From positions 4,712,001 to 4,776,000 of the forward strand of contig NZ_CP092430.2 of NCBI RefSeq assembly GCF_022374935.2: a stretch of 64,000 nucleotides of DNA, given 5' to 3'. The notes beneath the pieces are model-generated. The model worked only from the letters and a program-made list of their open reading frames with translations. It had not been told where the DNA came from and ran no database searches. This document shows, in pieces, positions 56,164 to 63,953 of this stretch. The stretch is from Mycolicibacter virginiensis. Lineage in GTDB: Bacteria > Actinomycetota > Actinomycetes > Mycobacteriales > Mycobacteriaceae. The translations under genes were made by a program, and so were the position numbers. The first letter of the stretch is position 1. Each line of letters opens with the position of its first letter.

Positions 56164-56585
56164 GCAGATTTCACCAAGCAGAAGGTCAGGGCGCTGACGC
56201 CGGTGGCGGTTCTCTCGTCTTTGAGCTCGTTGTCGATGCTGATGCGACAACCCAGGGTGGAGCCTTTGCCCTGGGCGTAGAGGTTCGGCGATACCGCCGA
56301 CAACGTGGTGCTCAGGGTCACCGACCAGGGCAGCGTCGCGGCGTCGACACGCTGCGGTTTGCTGTCGAGGTCGAGGTAGCTGATGTCGGCAGTCGCGCCG
56401 GGTTCACCGAAGACCTCATAGGTGACGACCTTCGGGTTGTACGGCTTAGTGTCGTCGACCTTGGTGCTGATCAGGCGGGAGTTGTCGCCCCCGAAGTAGG
56501 TGCGTACCCGCAAGACGGTCAGCGTCCCGAGCGCCACCACCACCACGATGAGCAGCGGCATCCACGCCCGCCGCAGCGCCTTCAT
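56160..56585 (-). CDS. MmpS accessory protein
   Basis: 141 residues from the ATG at 56585. One N-terminal helix ([20 protein letters not shown]) follows a short basic tail, then an extracytoplasmic beta-sandwich with the MmpS signature [31 protein letters not shown], and two Cys ([18 protein letters not shown]). MmpS proteins work as periplasmic partners of the cognate MmpL. The start overlaps the stop of the 78-residue protein before it and its stop overlaps mmpL. Confidence 0.92.
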   Translation of the reverse strand: MKALRRAWMPLLIVVVVALGTLTVLRVRTYFGGDNSRLISTKVDDTKPYNPKVVTYEVFGEPGATADISYLDLDSKPQRVDAATLPWSVTLSTTLSAVSPNLYAQGKGSTLGCRISIDNELKDERTATGVSALTFCLVKSA

Positions 56586-56818
56586 CGAACAGACCCAGTC
56601 GTGGCGGTGGCCTTGGTGACCACCACTAGGACGTGGGTGTCGGCCGCGAACCGATTCGCCGTGGCACCCAGTTCGGCGATCGCATCGAACAACGGGTGGT
56701 CGCCGGCCACGATCTCCGGCGCGTCAACCACATACGCGGTGACGCCCGGGGACATCTGGCCAGCGCCGGACGTGGCCGGTTCAGGCCGAGAAAGCCTGTG
56801 CACCTGTGGGTTCAGCAT
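56582..56818 (-). CDS. Small protein leading the MmpS/MmpL operon
   Basis: 78 residues from the ATG at 56818, with AAAGGGG 9 bp upstream. The N-terminal third is Pro/Arg-rich, followed by GVTAYVVDAPEIVAGDHPLF, then DAIAELGATANRFAADTHVL and VVVTK, which reads like one alpha/beta unit. I do not recognise a family. The good ribosome-binding site and the 4-bp overlap with mmpS support a real gene. An internal start at the second Met (MSPGV) is possible. Confidence 0.6.
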   Translation of the reverse strand: MLNPQVHRLSRPEPATSGAGQMSPGVTAYVVDAPEIVAGDHPLFDAIAELGATANRFAADTHVLVVVTKATATTGSVR

Positions 56819-56876
56819 CAGCGACGCCCCTTTCAGCCCAGATCTGAGGTTAAGCGTGACGGAAGGTCAAGTTATA

Positions 56877-56913
56877 CGATCAGTAAAGTAGAATCAAGCG
56901 ATCGATCAGCAAA
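56877..56913. promoter_or_regulatory. Direct repeats in the TetR2/MmpS operon intergenic region
   Basis: CGATCAGTAAA (56877-56887) and CGATCAGCAAA (56903-56913) are near-identical, 26 bp apart, in the 151-bp gap between the divergent TetR2 gene and the MmpS operon. They are candidate regulator half-sites; orientation and role unknown. Confidence 0.3.
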
Positions 56914-56969
56914 ACTGTGCGACGTGGCTCACGCCCGTGAGCGGTCGACCGGAGCAGGGAGGCATGGGA

Positions 56970-57527
56970 GTGGCGAAGACGGTGGCGCCGCGGGGTTTCG
57001 CGCGGGAGCGCGTATTAGAGGCCGCGCAAGGGCTGTTCGCCGAGCATGGGGTGAGCGGCACATCGCTGCAGATGATCGCCGACCGATTGGGTGTCAATAA
57101 ATCGGCGGTGTACTACCAATTCCACTGCAAAGACGACATCGTCGTTGCGGTGTTCCGTCCGGTGTTCGAGGACATCGCCCGGGTGGTCACCATCGCCGAG
57201 GCCATCGGCTCCCGCGAGGTCCAGCGCGAGGCCACTATCAGCGGCATCATCGAACTGGCGGTCCGCCACCGGCGCACCACGGCCCTGGTCCACACCGATC
57301 CCGCTGTGGTGGGGGTCGTCGAGGCCATCGGAGAATTCCGGGACGCCTCGCGCCGGTTGCAGTCCATCCTGGCGGGACCACAGCCCGACCCCGCCACACT
57401 CATCGCGATCGCTGTCCTGGTGCCCGGAATTCTCGGCGCAGCAGCCGATCCCGTGGTTTCGGACATTCCCAACGAGGAACTGCACCGGATGCTGCTGGAC
57501 TGCTCGCGGCGGCTCTTCGCCGCCTGA
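56970..57527 (+). CDS. TetR-family regulator, paralogue 2 divergent from the MmpS/MmpL operon
   Basis: 185 residues from the GTG at 56970, chosen over the ATG 6 bp earlier because GGGAGG is correctly spaced for the GTG and the paralogue at 51869 also starts VAK.VAPRG. HTH: ARERVLEAAQGLFAEHGVSG, TSLQMIADRLGVNKSAVYYQF, HCKDDIVVAVFRP. It is divergent from the export operon, the usual place for its repressor. The C-terminal halves of the two paralogues are less alike than the HTH parts, so they may sense different ligands or hetero-oligomerise. Confidence 0.88.
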   Translation: MAKTVAPRGFARERVLEAAQGLFAEHGVSGTSLQMIADRLGVNKSAVYYQFHCKDDIVVAVFRPVFEDIARVVTIAEAIGSREVQREATISGIIELAVRHRRTTALVHTDPAVVGVVEAIGEFRDASRRLQSILAGPQPDPATLIAIAVLVPGILGAAADPVVSDIPNEELHRMLLDCSRRLFAA

Positions 57528-57539
57528 CGCGGCCGCGGA

Positions 57540-58802
57540 TCAGGAGGCGGCGGGCTCCAGCACGTCCACGCCGACGTAGGGCACCAGCGCCTGCGGCACC
57601 CGGACGCTGCCGTCGGGCTGCTGGTGGTTCTCCAGGATCGCCACCAGCCACCGGGTGGTGGCCAGGGTGCCGTTGAGGGTGGCCGCGGTCTGCGGCTTGC
57701 CGTTCTCGTCGCGGTAACGCGTCGCCAGCCTGCGGGCCTGGAAGGTGGTGCAGTTCGACGTCGACGTCAGCTCCCGGTAGGTGCCTTGGGAGGGCACCCA
57801 CGCTTCACAGTCGAATTTGCGGGCCGCCGAGGACCCGAGATCGCCCGCGGCGACGTCGATCACCCGGTAGGGCACCTCGATACGGGCCAGCATCTCGCGC
57901 TGCCAGCCGAGCAGTCGGTCGTGTTCGGCTTCGGCGTCCTCGGGCCGGCAGTAGACGAACCCCTCGACCTTGTCGAACTGGTGCACCCGGATGATGCCGC
58001 GGGTGTCCTTGCCGTAGCTGCCGGCCTCCCGGCGGAAACACGACGACCAACCGGCGTAGCGCAGCGGTCCGCCCGACAGGTCGAGAATCTCGTCGGAGTG
58101 GTAGCCCGCCAGCGGCACCTCGGAGGTGCCCACCAGATATAGGTCGTCGGCTTCGAGTCGATAAACCTCGTCGGCGTGCGCACCCAGGAATCCGGTGCCG
58201 GACATGACTTCGGGGCGAACCAGCGACGGGGTGATCATCGGGGTGAACCCGTTGTCGACGGCCAGCCGCACGGCCAGCTGCAACAGACCCAGCTGCAGCA
58301 GCGCGCCGCGACCGGTCAGGAAGTAGAACCGCGAACCGGAGACCTTGGCTCCGCGGCCCATGTCGATCAGGCCCAGCGCCTCACCGAGCTCGAGATGGTC
58401 CCGCGGGTTCTCGATGGCCGGTGGCTCACCGACCACGTCGAGCACCGCAAAGTCGTCTTCACCACCCGGGGGCACTCCGTCGATCACCACGTTGGCGATC
58501 GCCATGTGCGCGGCCGTGAACGCCGTCTCGGCCGCTCCTTGGGCGGTCTCGGCGGCCTTGACCTGCTCGGCCAGCTCCTTGGCCCGCGCCAGCAGGGCGG
58601 GGCGCTCCTCGGGTGAGGCCGCTCCGACCGACCGGCTGGCGGTCTTCTGTTCGGCTCGCATCGAGTCCGCGGCCGCGATGGCGGCGCGACGTGCGGTGTC
58701 GGCGGCCAGCAGGGCGTCCACCAGGGCCGGGTCCTCGCCGCGACCCACCTGGGAGCGGCGGACACGGTCGGGATCTTCACGCAGCAGCTTCAGGTCGATC
58801 AC
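57540..58802 (-). CDS. serS: Seryl-tRNA synthetase
   Basis: 420 residues from a GTG at 58802 (M. tuberculosis SerS has 419). Charges tRNA-Ser, and tRNA-Sec where present. The N-terminal coiled-coil arm covers about 1-110 ([20 protein letters not shown], then charged Ala/Glu heptads). The class II core follows: motif 2 in [20 protein letters not shown] and motif 3 in [20 protein letters not shown]. The serine-binding segment [17 protein letters not shown] is present. A TAGGGT box 6 bp before the GTG predicts a leaderless transcript. It converges on TetR2 with a 12-bp gap. Confidence 0.97.
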   Translation of the reverse strand: MIDLKLLREDPDRVRRSQVGRGEDPALVDALLAADTARRAAIAAADSMRAEQKTASRSVGAASPEERPALLARAKELAEQVKAAETAQGAAETAFTAAHMAIANVVIDGVPPGGEDDFAVLDVVGEPPAIENPRDHLELGEALGLIDMGRGAKVSGSRFYFLTGRGALLQLGLLQLAVRLAVDNGFTPMITPSLVRPEVMSGTGFLGAHADEVYRLEADDLYLVGTSEVPLAGYHSDEILDLSGGPLRYAGWSSCFRREAGSYGKDTRGIIRVHQFDKVEGFVYCRPEDAEAEHDRLLGWQREMLARIEVPYRVIDVAAGDLGSSAARKFDCEAWVPSQGTYRELTSTSNCTTFQARRLATRYRDENGKPQTAATLNGTLATTRWLVAILENHQQPDGSVRVPQALVPYVGVDVLEPAAS

Positions 58803-58808
58803 GGCAAA

Positions 58809-58814
58809 ACCCTA
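58809..58814 (-). promoter_or_regulatory. Candidate -10 box for serS (leaderless)
   Basis: TAGGGT on the minus strand, 6 bp before the GTG at 58802; the same hexamer and spacing precede pheA. Confidence 0.4.
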
Positions 58815-58875
58815 CAACCTGGCCGGCTGCATCACTTTCGCATCATTTGTCACGCGCTCGCGGCTGCCTGTCAGA

Positions 58876-59994
58876 ATGGACGCGATGTCAGAGGCAGCCG
58901 ACCAGGAGAATCCACCCGCCAAGCGGGTGTCTTGGCGACGCACGCTCCAGGCCGCCCCGACGCGCCGCGCCCTGTTGCTGACCGCGCTGGGCGGGCTGCT
59001 GATTGCCGGCCTGATCACCGTGGTGCCCGTCCTCGGCGAGGGCCCCGGCGGGTTGCTGGGCCATCTGAACGCCGAGCCGGCACCGGGCGCGGGCGGCAAA
59101 GGCGCCGGTCCGGGACTGGGGCTGGGCACGGTCAAGGGCAACGAGGCGATCGACCACGCTGTCGCCGGCGACTGCCTGAACTGGCCGGAGAACGACTTGG
59201 ACGGGGCGACGATCGTCAGCTGCGCCGACGAGCACAAGTTCGAGGTGGCCGGCCCGGTGGACATGAAGATGTTCCCGGGCGCCGAATACGGTCCCGATGC
59301 CCCGCCGCCGTCGATGGCCCGCATCGAGCAGATCACCCAGGAACAATGCGAGTCGTCGGTGCGCCGCTATCTCGGCGCCAAGTTCGACCCGCACAGCAAG
59401 TTCGTGGCCAGCATGCTGTGGGCCGGCGAACGCGCGTGGCGCCAGCACGGTGAGCGCCGGATGTTGTGTGGCCTGCAACTGCCGGGCGTGGGCGGCCAGC
59501 AGACCGCGTTCGTCGGCAAGATCGCCGACATCGACCAGTCCAAGGTCTGGCCGCCCGGCACCTGCCTGGGCATCGATCCGGCCACCAACCAGCCCAACGA
59601 CGTTCCGGTCGACTGCGCGGCACCGCATACCAAGGAAGTCACCGGCACGGTCAACCTGGCCGAACGGTTCCCCGACGCATTACCGCCGGAGCCCGAGCAG
59701 GATGCGTTCATCAAGGAGTCCTGCACCCGGCTCACCGACGCCTACCTGGATCCGGTGCAGCTGCGCGACACGACGCTGACGTTGACCTACGCCACGGTCT
59801 CCCTGCCCAGCTGGTCGGCGGGCAGCCGCGAGGTGGCCTGTAGCCTCGGCGCCACTCTGGGCAACGGCGGCTGGGCGGCGCTGATCAACAGTGCCCGCGG
59901 ATCGCTGCTCATCAACGGCCAGCCCCCGATCCCGCCGCCGTCGATCCCCGCGGAGCGGCTGAACCAACTGCCCACCGGTAGCCAGCCGCGGTGA
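58876..59994 (+). CDS. Membrane-anchored septum-formation-family protein (Rv3835-like)
   Basis: 372 residues from the ATG at 58876; an ATG at 58885 is an equally reasonable start. A basic cytoplasmic tail (PPAKRVSWRRTLQAAPTRRA) precedes one helix (LLLTALGGLLIAGLITVVPV, about 35-55), then a Gly-rich linker and an extracytoplasmic domain with many Cys (GDCLNWPEND, VSCADEHKFE, EQCESSVRRYL, MLCGLQLPG, GTCLGIDP, VDCAAPHTKEV, ESCTRLTD, EVACSLGA). Paired GDCL..C..H.EV repeats are typical of the septum-formation/DUF4190-type family. The C-terminus is Pro-rich. Function is unproven. The metallopeptidase start overlaps its stop (GTGA). Confidence 0.85.
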   Translation: MDAMSEAADQENPPAKRVSWRRTLQAAPTRRALLLTALGGLLIAGLITVVPVLGEGPGGLLGHLNAEPAPGAGGKGAGPGLGLGTVKGNEAIDHAVAGDCLNWPENDLDGATIVSCADEHKFEVAGPVDMKMFPGAEYGPDAPPPSMARIEQITQEQCESSVRRYLGAKFDPHSKFVASMLWAGERAWRQHGERRMLCGLQLPGVGGQQTAFVGKIADIDQSKVWPPGTCLGIDPATNQPNDVPVDCAAPHTKEVTGTVNLAERFPDALPPEPEQDAFIKESCTRLTDAYLDPVQLRDTTLTLTYATVSLPSWSAGSREVACSLGATLGNGGWAALINSARGSLLINGQPPIPPPSIPAERLNQLPTGSQPR

Positions 59995-60341
59995 GTGTCC
60001 AGATGGACCCGCGCCGGTTCGACGACCTCGTGTCCGACGCGCTGGACCTGATTCCGCCCGAGCTGGCTGCCGCCTTCGACAACGTCGTGATCCTGGTGGC
60101 CGACCGCAACGCCGAGGAACCCGACCTGCTCGGCCTCTATGAAGGGGTGGCGCTGACCGAGCGCGATTCGAGCTATGCCGGGTCGTTGCCGGACACCATC
60201 ACCATCTACCGAGAAGCGCTGCTGGAGATGTGCGAGTCCGACGACGAGGTGGTCGACGAGGTCCGGATCACGGTGATCCACGAGATCGCCCATCACTTCG
60301 GTATCGACGACGACCGGTTGCACGAACTGGGCTGGAGCTGA
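59991..60341 (+). CDS. Zincin-like metallopeptidase (Rv3836-like)
   Basis: 116 residues from the GTG at 59991, overlapping the upstream stop by 4 bp. Carries the minimal zinc motif HEIAHHFGIDD (HExxH with a third acidic ligand) near the C-terminus, and the family lead-in MDPRRFDDLVSDALDLIPPE then LAAAFDNVVILVADR. This is the compact zincin family of unknown substrate found in many bacteria. Cytosolic; no signal peptide. Probably co-transcribed with the preceding anchored protein. Confidence 0.88.
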   Translation: MSVQMDPRRFDDLVSDALDLIPPELAAAFDNVVILVADRNAEEPDLLGLYEGVALTERDSSYAGSLPDTITIYREALLEMCESDDEVVDEVRITVIHEIAHHFGIDDDRLHELGWS

Positions 60342-60400
60342 TGGCACCCGACGCGGCGCGCCGGATCCACCTTGTCGGCGCTCGGTGCTATGAACGATCC

Positions 60401-60589
60401 ATGGATGACCACTGCCGAGACTGCCGGGCGGGGCTGGAGCACTGCCACGGCACACTCATCCACCACGTACAGCAGGCCACGGAGTGCACCGAGGACGGCT
60501 GCCCCGGCGAGGTGCTGCCGCACTCATTCGCCCTGGATTGCGAAGCGGTCGGGTGCCGCTGCGCGCAGGTGTACGCGCTGGCGGTCTGA
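60401..60589 (+). CDS. Cysteine-rich mini-protein
   Basis: 62 residues from the ATG at 60401, where the conserved-looking sequence begins (MDDHCRDCRAGLEHCHGTLI). Seven Cys and several His occur, arranged as CxxC..CxH, then ATECTEDGCPGE, then ALDCEAVGCRCAQ. A zinc or iron-sulphur binding fold is likely. I recall similar small mycobacterial proteins but no function. An ATG at 60341 (TGATG with the upstream stop) would add 20 residues and couple translation to the peptidase gene. Confidence 0.7.
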   Translation: MDDHCRDCRAGLEHCHGTLIHHVQQATECTEDGCPGEVLPHSFALDCEAVGCRCAQVYALAV

Positions 60590-60618
60590 CCCGACGCGGC
60601 GACCCGCAGCGCCCGGCT

Positions 60619-60642
60619 TCGCAAGCTCCGCCGCGCTTGCGA
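60619..60642. terminator. Hairpin between convergent genes
   Basis: TCGCAAGC and GCTTGCGA form a perfect 8-bp stem with an 8-nt loop in the 57-bp gap; it could stop transcription in both directions. Confidence 0.5.
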
Positions 60643-60646
60643 TCGC

Positions 60647-61336
60647 CTAGCCCATCGGGTCGGTGTCGGACCGCAACGCGTCGCCGACCGGGTCCGGGTG
60701 CGGTTCGGGATAGAACGGCGGCGTCAGCGAGCCCCACTGCACGCAGCTCCATCGGCCGTCGGTGATCGGGGCCAGCACCACGGCAGTGGCGTTCTCCAGA
60801 TGGTTGTCCAGCACGAAACTGCCGTCCACACCCGCCAGCGTCGCCGCCGCCAGCCGGATCGCCGCGCCATGGCTGACCACGACGATGTCCCCGGTCCAGT
60901 CGTCGTCGTCGAGGTAACGCAGCCGCAGGTCGGTGACGACCGGCAGGTAGCGATCGAGCACCTGTTCGGCCGATTCTCCGCCGGGCAATGCGACTCCTGG
61001 CTCGCCGGAGTGCCATCGCTGATAGATCGCGTTGAACTCGGCGATCGCATCGTCGTCGCTGCGGTTCTCCAGCGAGCCGGCCTGCACCTCGTGAATGCCT
61101 TCCAGGGCGCGGGCGGTCAGGCCGAGCCGGCCGCTGATCTCGGCAGCGGTCTGAACCGCGCGGGTAGCCACCGAGTGGGCGACCAGCATTGGACGGTGGA
61201 TGCCTTCGGCGGCGAAAGCCCTGGCTTGGTCGCGGCCCAGCGGGGTCAGCTCCGATCCCGGCGGGCGGGTGTCGAGTCGACGGTCGACGTTGCCGTAAGA
61301 CTGGCCGTGGCGCAGCAACACCAGCCGCCCGCTCAT
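60647..61336 (-). CDS. Histidine phosphatase superfamily protein (Rv3837c-like)
   Basis: 229 residues from the ATG at 61336, overlapping the pheA stop by 4 bp. Phosphoglycerate-mutase-like fold: LVLLRHGQSYGNVDRRLDTR (catalytic RHG), ELTPLGRDQARAFA, a second active-site block with AHSVATRAVQTA, the acid GIHEVQAGSLENR, and VVVSHGAAIRLAAA (second His). True mutases are rarer than phosphatases in this family, so a phosphatase is more likely; the substrate is unknown. Operon position with pheA does not show a role in phenylalanine synthesis. Confidence 0.88.
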   Translation of the reverse strand: MSGRLVLLRHGQSYGNVDRRLDTRPPGSELTPLGRDQARAFAAEGIHRPMLVAHSVATRAVQTAAEISGRLGLTARALEGIHEVQAGSLENRSDDDAIAEFNAIYQRWHSGEPGVALPGGESAEQVLDRYLPVVTDLRLRYLDDDDWTGDIVVVSHGAAIRLAAATLAGVDGSFVLDNHLENATAVVLAPITDGRWSCVQWGSLTPPFYPEPHPDPVGDALRSDTDPMG

Positions 61337-62208
61337 GACACCACCCCGCATCGACCTGCGGGCTCGATAGGCCAGGAGCCCAGGTAGCGGACGTCGGCGC
61401 AGCTGCGTCGCAGGGCCTGCAGTGCCTCGGCGACGGCTTCGTCGTCGATGTGTCCGACGCAGTCCAGGAAGAACAGATAGGTGCCCAGCTCGGTGCGGGT
61501 CGGGCGCGACTCGATACGAGTCAGATCGATACTGCGACTTCCGAACTCGGCCAGTGCTGCCGCCAAGGCCCCCGGCGCGTTGTCGAGGCGCAACACTACC
61601 GACGTCCGGTCGGCGCCGGTGCGGGCCGTCGGTGGCGCCGGGGTACCCACCAGCACGAAGCGCGTGCGGGCATTGGGTTCGTCGATGACACCCTCGGCCA
61701 GCGCAACCAACCCGCGCTGCTGGGCAGCTAGCGCCGTGCTCACGCCGGCGTCCACCTCACCGTCGTAGACCTGCTGTGCCGCAGCGGCATTGGAGTTGGC
61801 CGGCACGGTGTGGGCCCCGGGCAGGTGCTCGGCCAGCCAGCGCCGCACCTGTGCGCCCGCCACCGGGTGGGCGGCCACAGTGCGAATTGCCGCCTCACCG
61901 CGACCCGGCGCGACGACGATCGAGAACGAGACGTCCAGGGCGGTTTCGGCGAATATCTGCAGCGGCGACCCGACCGCGAGTCCGTCCAGAGTGGGTGTCA
62001 CCCCGCCCTCGATCGAGTTCTCGATCGGCACACACGCGTAGTCGGCCGCGCCGGTGCGTACCGCCTCGAGTGCTGCCGGCGTGCTCTCGGCCGGCACCGG
62101 TTGAAGGTCCTGAACGTCACAGCCGGGAACCCGTCCGGCGCCGTTCAACGCGAGCAGCGCCGCTTCGGTGAAGGTCCCCGCCGGGCCGAGATAGCTGATG
62201 CGGGTCAC
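61333..62208 (-). CDS. pheA: Prephenate dehydratase
   Basis: 291 residues from a GTG at 62208. Converts prephenate to phenylpyruvate in phenylalanine synthesis. The catalytic domain shows ISYLGPAGTFTEAALLALNG, PIENSIEGGVTPTLDGLAVG, and the TRF motif in NARTRFVLVG. A C-terminal ACT domain (GALAAALAEFGSRSIDLTRI then ESRPTRTELGTYLFFLD) gives phenylalanine feedback. It is somewhat shorter than the M. tuberculosis enzyme at the C-terminus. A TAGGGT box lies 6 bp upstream of the GTG. Confidence 0.95.
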   Translation of the reverse strand: MTRISYLGPAGTFTEAALLALNGAGRVPGCDVQDLQPVPAESTPAALEAVRTGAADYACVPIENSIEGGVTPTLDGLAVGSPLQIFAETALDVSFSIVVAPGRGEAAIRTVAAHPVAGAQVRRWLAEHLPGAHTVPANSNAAAAQQVYDGEVDAGVSTALAAQQRGLVALAEGVIDEPNARTRFVLVGTPAPPTARTGADRTSVVLRLDNAPGALAAALAEFGSRSIDLTRIESRPTRTELGTYLFFLDCVGHIDDEAVAEALQALRRSCADVRYLGSWPIEPAGRCGVVS

Positions 62209-62214
62209 CGGACA

Positions 62215-62220
62215 ACCCTA
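62215..62220 (-). promoter_or_regulatory. Candidate -10 box for pheA (leaderless)
   Basis: TAGGGT on the minus strand, 6 bp before the GTG at 62208. Confidence 0.4.
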
Positions 62221-62305
62221 TCGGCCGCGGCCCGACAGCGCGCTCACCGGCGGCACGAGCGGGCGGTGATTCCGCAATTCCTGTTGCGTCCACCCGAGTC
62301 ATTAA

Positions 62306-62324
62306 TTAAGTTAGGCTTACCTCA
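62306..62324 (+). promoter_or_regulatory. IdeR iron box upstream of the Rv3839 homologue
   Basis: TTAAGTTAGGCTTACCTCA matches the 19-bp IdeR consensus TTAGGTTAGGCTAACCTAA at 16 positions and ends 16 bp before the ATG at 62341. M. tuberculosis Rv3839 is a described IdeR-controlled gene, which supports this site. Confidence 0.7.
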
Positions 62325-62340
62325 CTTCGAAAGGTGATCG

Positions 62341-63180
62341 ATGGCCACGACTACAGCAGCACCCGTCCCGACGTCCGCCGAGCGGATTCGCAGCGCCTGC
62401 ATCCGCGGTCAAGCCCTCCTAGCGATCGCCGACGCCGCCGACGCCGCCCCGGTCAACGCACCGGTCTGCCACCTGCTGCGGGACGGATCTCTGGTGGTCG
62501 CGGTTCCCGTCGAAGACCCGGTCGCGCAGGCCGCGGCCGACTCCGGGGTGCAGGCGATGCTCGAGCTGACCGATCACGCACCGTTGCGGCTGCGCGAACG
62601 CGTGCGTGCGCTGGCGTGGATCCGGGGGCTGTTGCGCCCGGTGCCCGACCGCGAGATCCCGATACTTCTGGACCGGATCGCGGCGGTGGACCCCAACCCT
62701 GCTCTGCTCCAGGTCGTCTCGCCGCGCTCGGCGTCGCACTCCCGCGATATGGCTGCACCGGAGGGCAGCGACGCCGACGTCGACTACGCGCTGCTACGGC
62801 TGACGCCCGAGTCGGCGGTGCTGGCCGACGCCACCGGAGCCGAAGCGGTCGACGTGCACGAGCTGCTGGCAGCCCGACCCGACCCGTTCTGCGCAATCGA
62901 GGCGCATTGGCTACAGCACCTCGACTCGGCGCACCCCGATATGGTCGCCCGGCTCGCCGCCGCGAAGCTGCCGCCGCAGCTGCGCCGCGGACAGGCTCGC
63001 CCGCTTGCCGTGGATCGCTACGGCATGTGGTTGCGGGTGGAAGCACCCGACGGTGACCGCGACGTGCGCCTGAGCTTCCCGCAGCCAGTAAACGATGTGC
63101 TGAGTCTGAACCGGGCGGTACGCGCACTGATGGGTTGCCCATTTCTCAACGGGCTGCAGGCCCGGCGTCAGGAGCAGTAG
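62341..63180 (+). CDS. DUF2470-type iron-regulated protein (Rv3839-like)
   Basis: 279 residues from the ATG at 62341, with AAAGGTGA upstream. Soluble, no signal peptide. The N-terminal part resembles flavin-reductase-like/heme-utilisation folds (VCHLLRDGSLVVAVPVEDPV then LELTDHAPLRLRERVRALAW). The C-terminal part matches DUF2470: AIEAHWLQHLDSAHPDMVAR, LAVDRYGMWLRVEAPDGDRD, VRLSFPQPVND. DUF2470 occurs with heme oxygenase-like proteins. An iron box directly upstream implies expression under low iron. Exact function is unproven. Confidence 0.85.
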   Translation: MATTTAAPVPTSAERIRSACIRGQALLAIADAADAAPVNAPVCHLLRDGSLVVAVPVEDPVAQAAADSGVQAMLELTDHAPLRLRERVRALAWIRGLLRPVPDREIPILLDRIAAVDPNPALLQVVSPRSASHSRDMAAPEGSDADVDYALLRLTPESAVLADATGAEAVDVHELLAARPDPFCAIEAHWLQHLDSAHPDMVARLAAAKLPPQLRRGQARPLAVDRYGMWLRVEAPDGDRDVRLSFPQPVNDVLSLNRAVRALMGCPFLNGLQARRQEQ

Positions 63181-63188
63181 CAGGTCGC

Positions 63189-63194
63189 TACCGT
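63189..63194 (+). promoter_or_regulatory. Candidate -10 box for the CPBP protease gene (leaderless)
   Basis: TACCGT, 6 bp before the GTG at 63201, in the 20-bp gap after the DUF2470 gene. Confidence 0.35.
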
Positions 63195-63200
63195 GACGAG

Positions 63201-63953
63201 GTGACCGAGCGCCAGAACCCGCGACACGCGCTGCGCCTGGAGATCATCCTGGTTCTGGCGGTCACTTACGGCCTGAGCGCCGTCACCGCGATTCTGCAGC
63301 TCGCCGACGCGGTGCTGCGCGACCTCAGCGCCCAGCGGATCGCCCTCAACCCTCGCCGGTCTTATTTCGACCTGATCGACCTCGGTCTCAACGCCGCCTG
63401 GGCGGTGCAACTGATCGCCTGGGGCGCACTGGCGTTGTACCTGCTGTGGCGCAGCGGTTTCGGACCCGCCCGCATCGGGCTGTATGGGCGACCCCGCCGA
63501 ACCGACCTGGCCGGCGCACTCGGCCTGGCCGCCCTGATCGGGCTGCCCGGCCTGGGCCTGTATGTGCTGGCGCGAACCCTGGGCCTCAATGCCGACGTCA
63601 TTCCCGCCGCGATCAACGACACCTGGTGGCGCGCTCCGATGCTGATCGTGATCGCGTTCGCCAACGGGTTCGCCGAGGAAGTGATCGTGGTCGGCTACCT
63701 GCTGACCCGGCTACCCCAGCTGGGGGTGTCGCCGCGGGTGGCGCTGGCCTGTTCAGCCCTGCTGCGCGGCGCCTACCACCTCTATCAAGGCTTCGGAGCC
63801 GGCCTCGGCAACATCGCGATGGGCCTGGTGTTCGGCTATACCTGGCAGCGCAGCAGGCGGCTGTGGCCGCTGATCCTGGCGCACGGCCTGATCGACACCG
63901 TGGCCTTCGTCGGGTACGCACTGTTCGCCGACAAGCTGGGGTGGCTGCGCTGA
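63201..63953 (+). CDS. CPBP-family intramembrane metalloprotease-like protein
   Basis: 250 residues from the GTG at 63201. Six to seven hydrophobic helices. The CPBP (Abi) motifs are recognisable: motif 1 FAEEVIVVGYLLTRL (two Glu; the usual downstream Arg of EExxxR is not in its standard place), motif 2 LLRGAYHLYQG (His), motif 3 ILAHGLIDTVAF (His and Asp). CPBP proteins are CAAX-prenyl-protease-like or act in bacteriocin immunity; in mycobacteria no substrate is known. It follows the DUF2470 gene after 20 bp. The remaining 47 bp of the window hold nothing I can identify. Confidence 0.82.
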   Translation: MTERQNPRHALRLEIILVLAVTYGLSAVTAILQLADAVLRDLSAQRIALNPRRSYFDLIDLGLNAAWAVQLIAWGALALYLLWRSGFGPARIGLYGRPRRTDLAGALGLAALIGLPGLGLYVLARTLGLNADVIPAAINDTWWRAPMLIVIAFANGFAEEVIVVGYLLTRLPQLGVSPRVALACSALLRGAYHLYQGFGAGLGNIAMGLVFGYTWQRSRRLWPLILAHGLIDTVAFVGYALFADKLGWLR

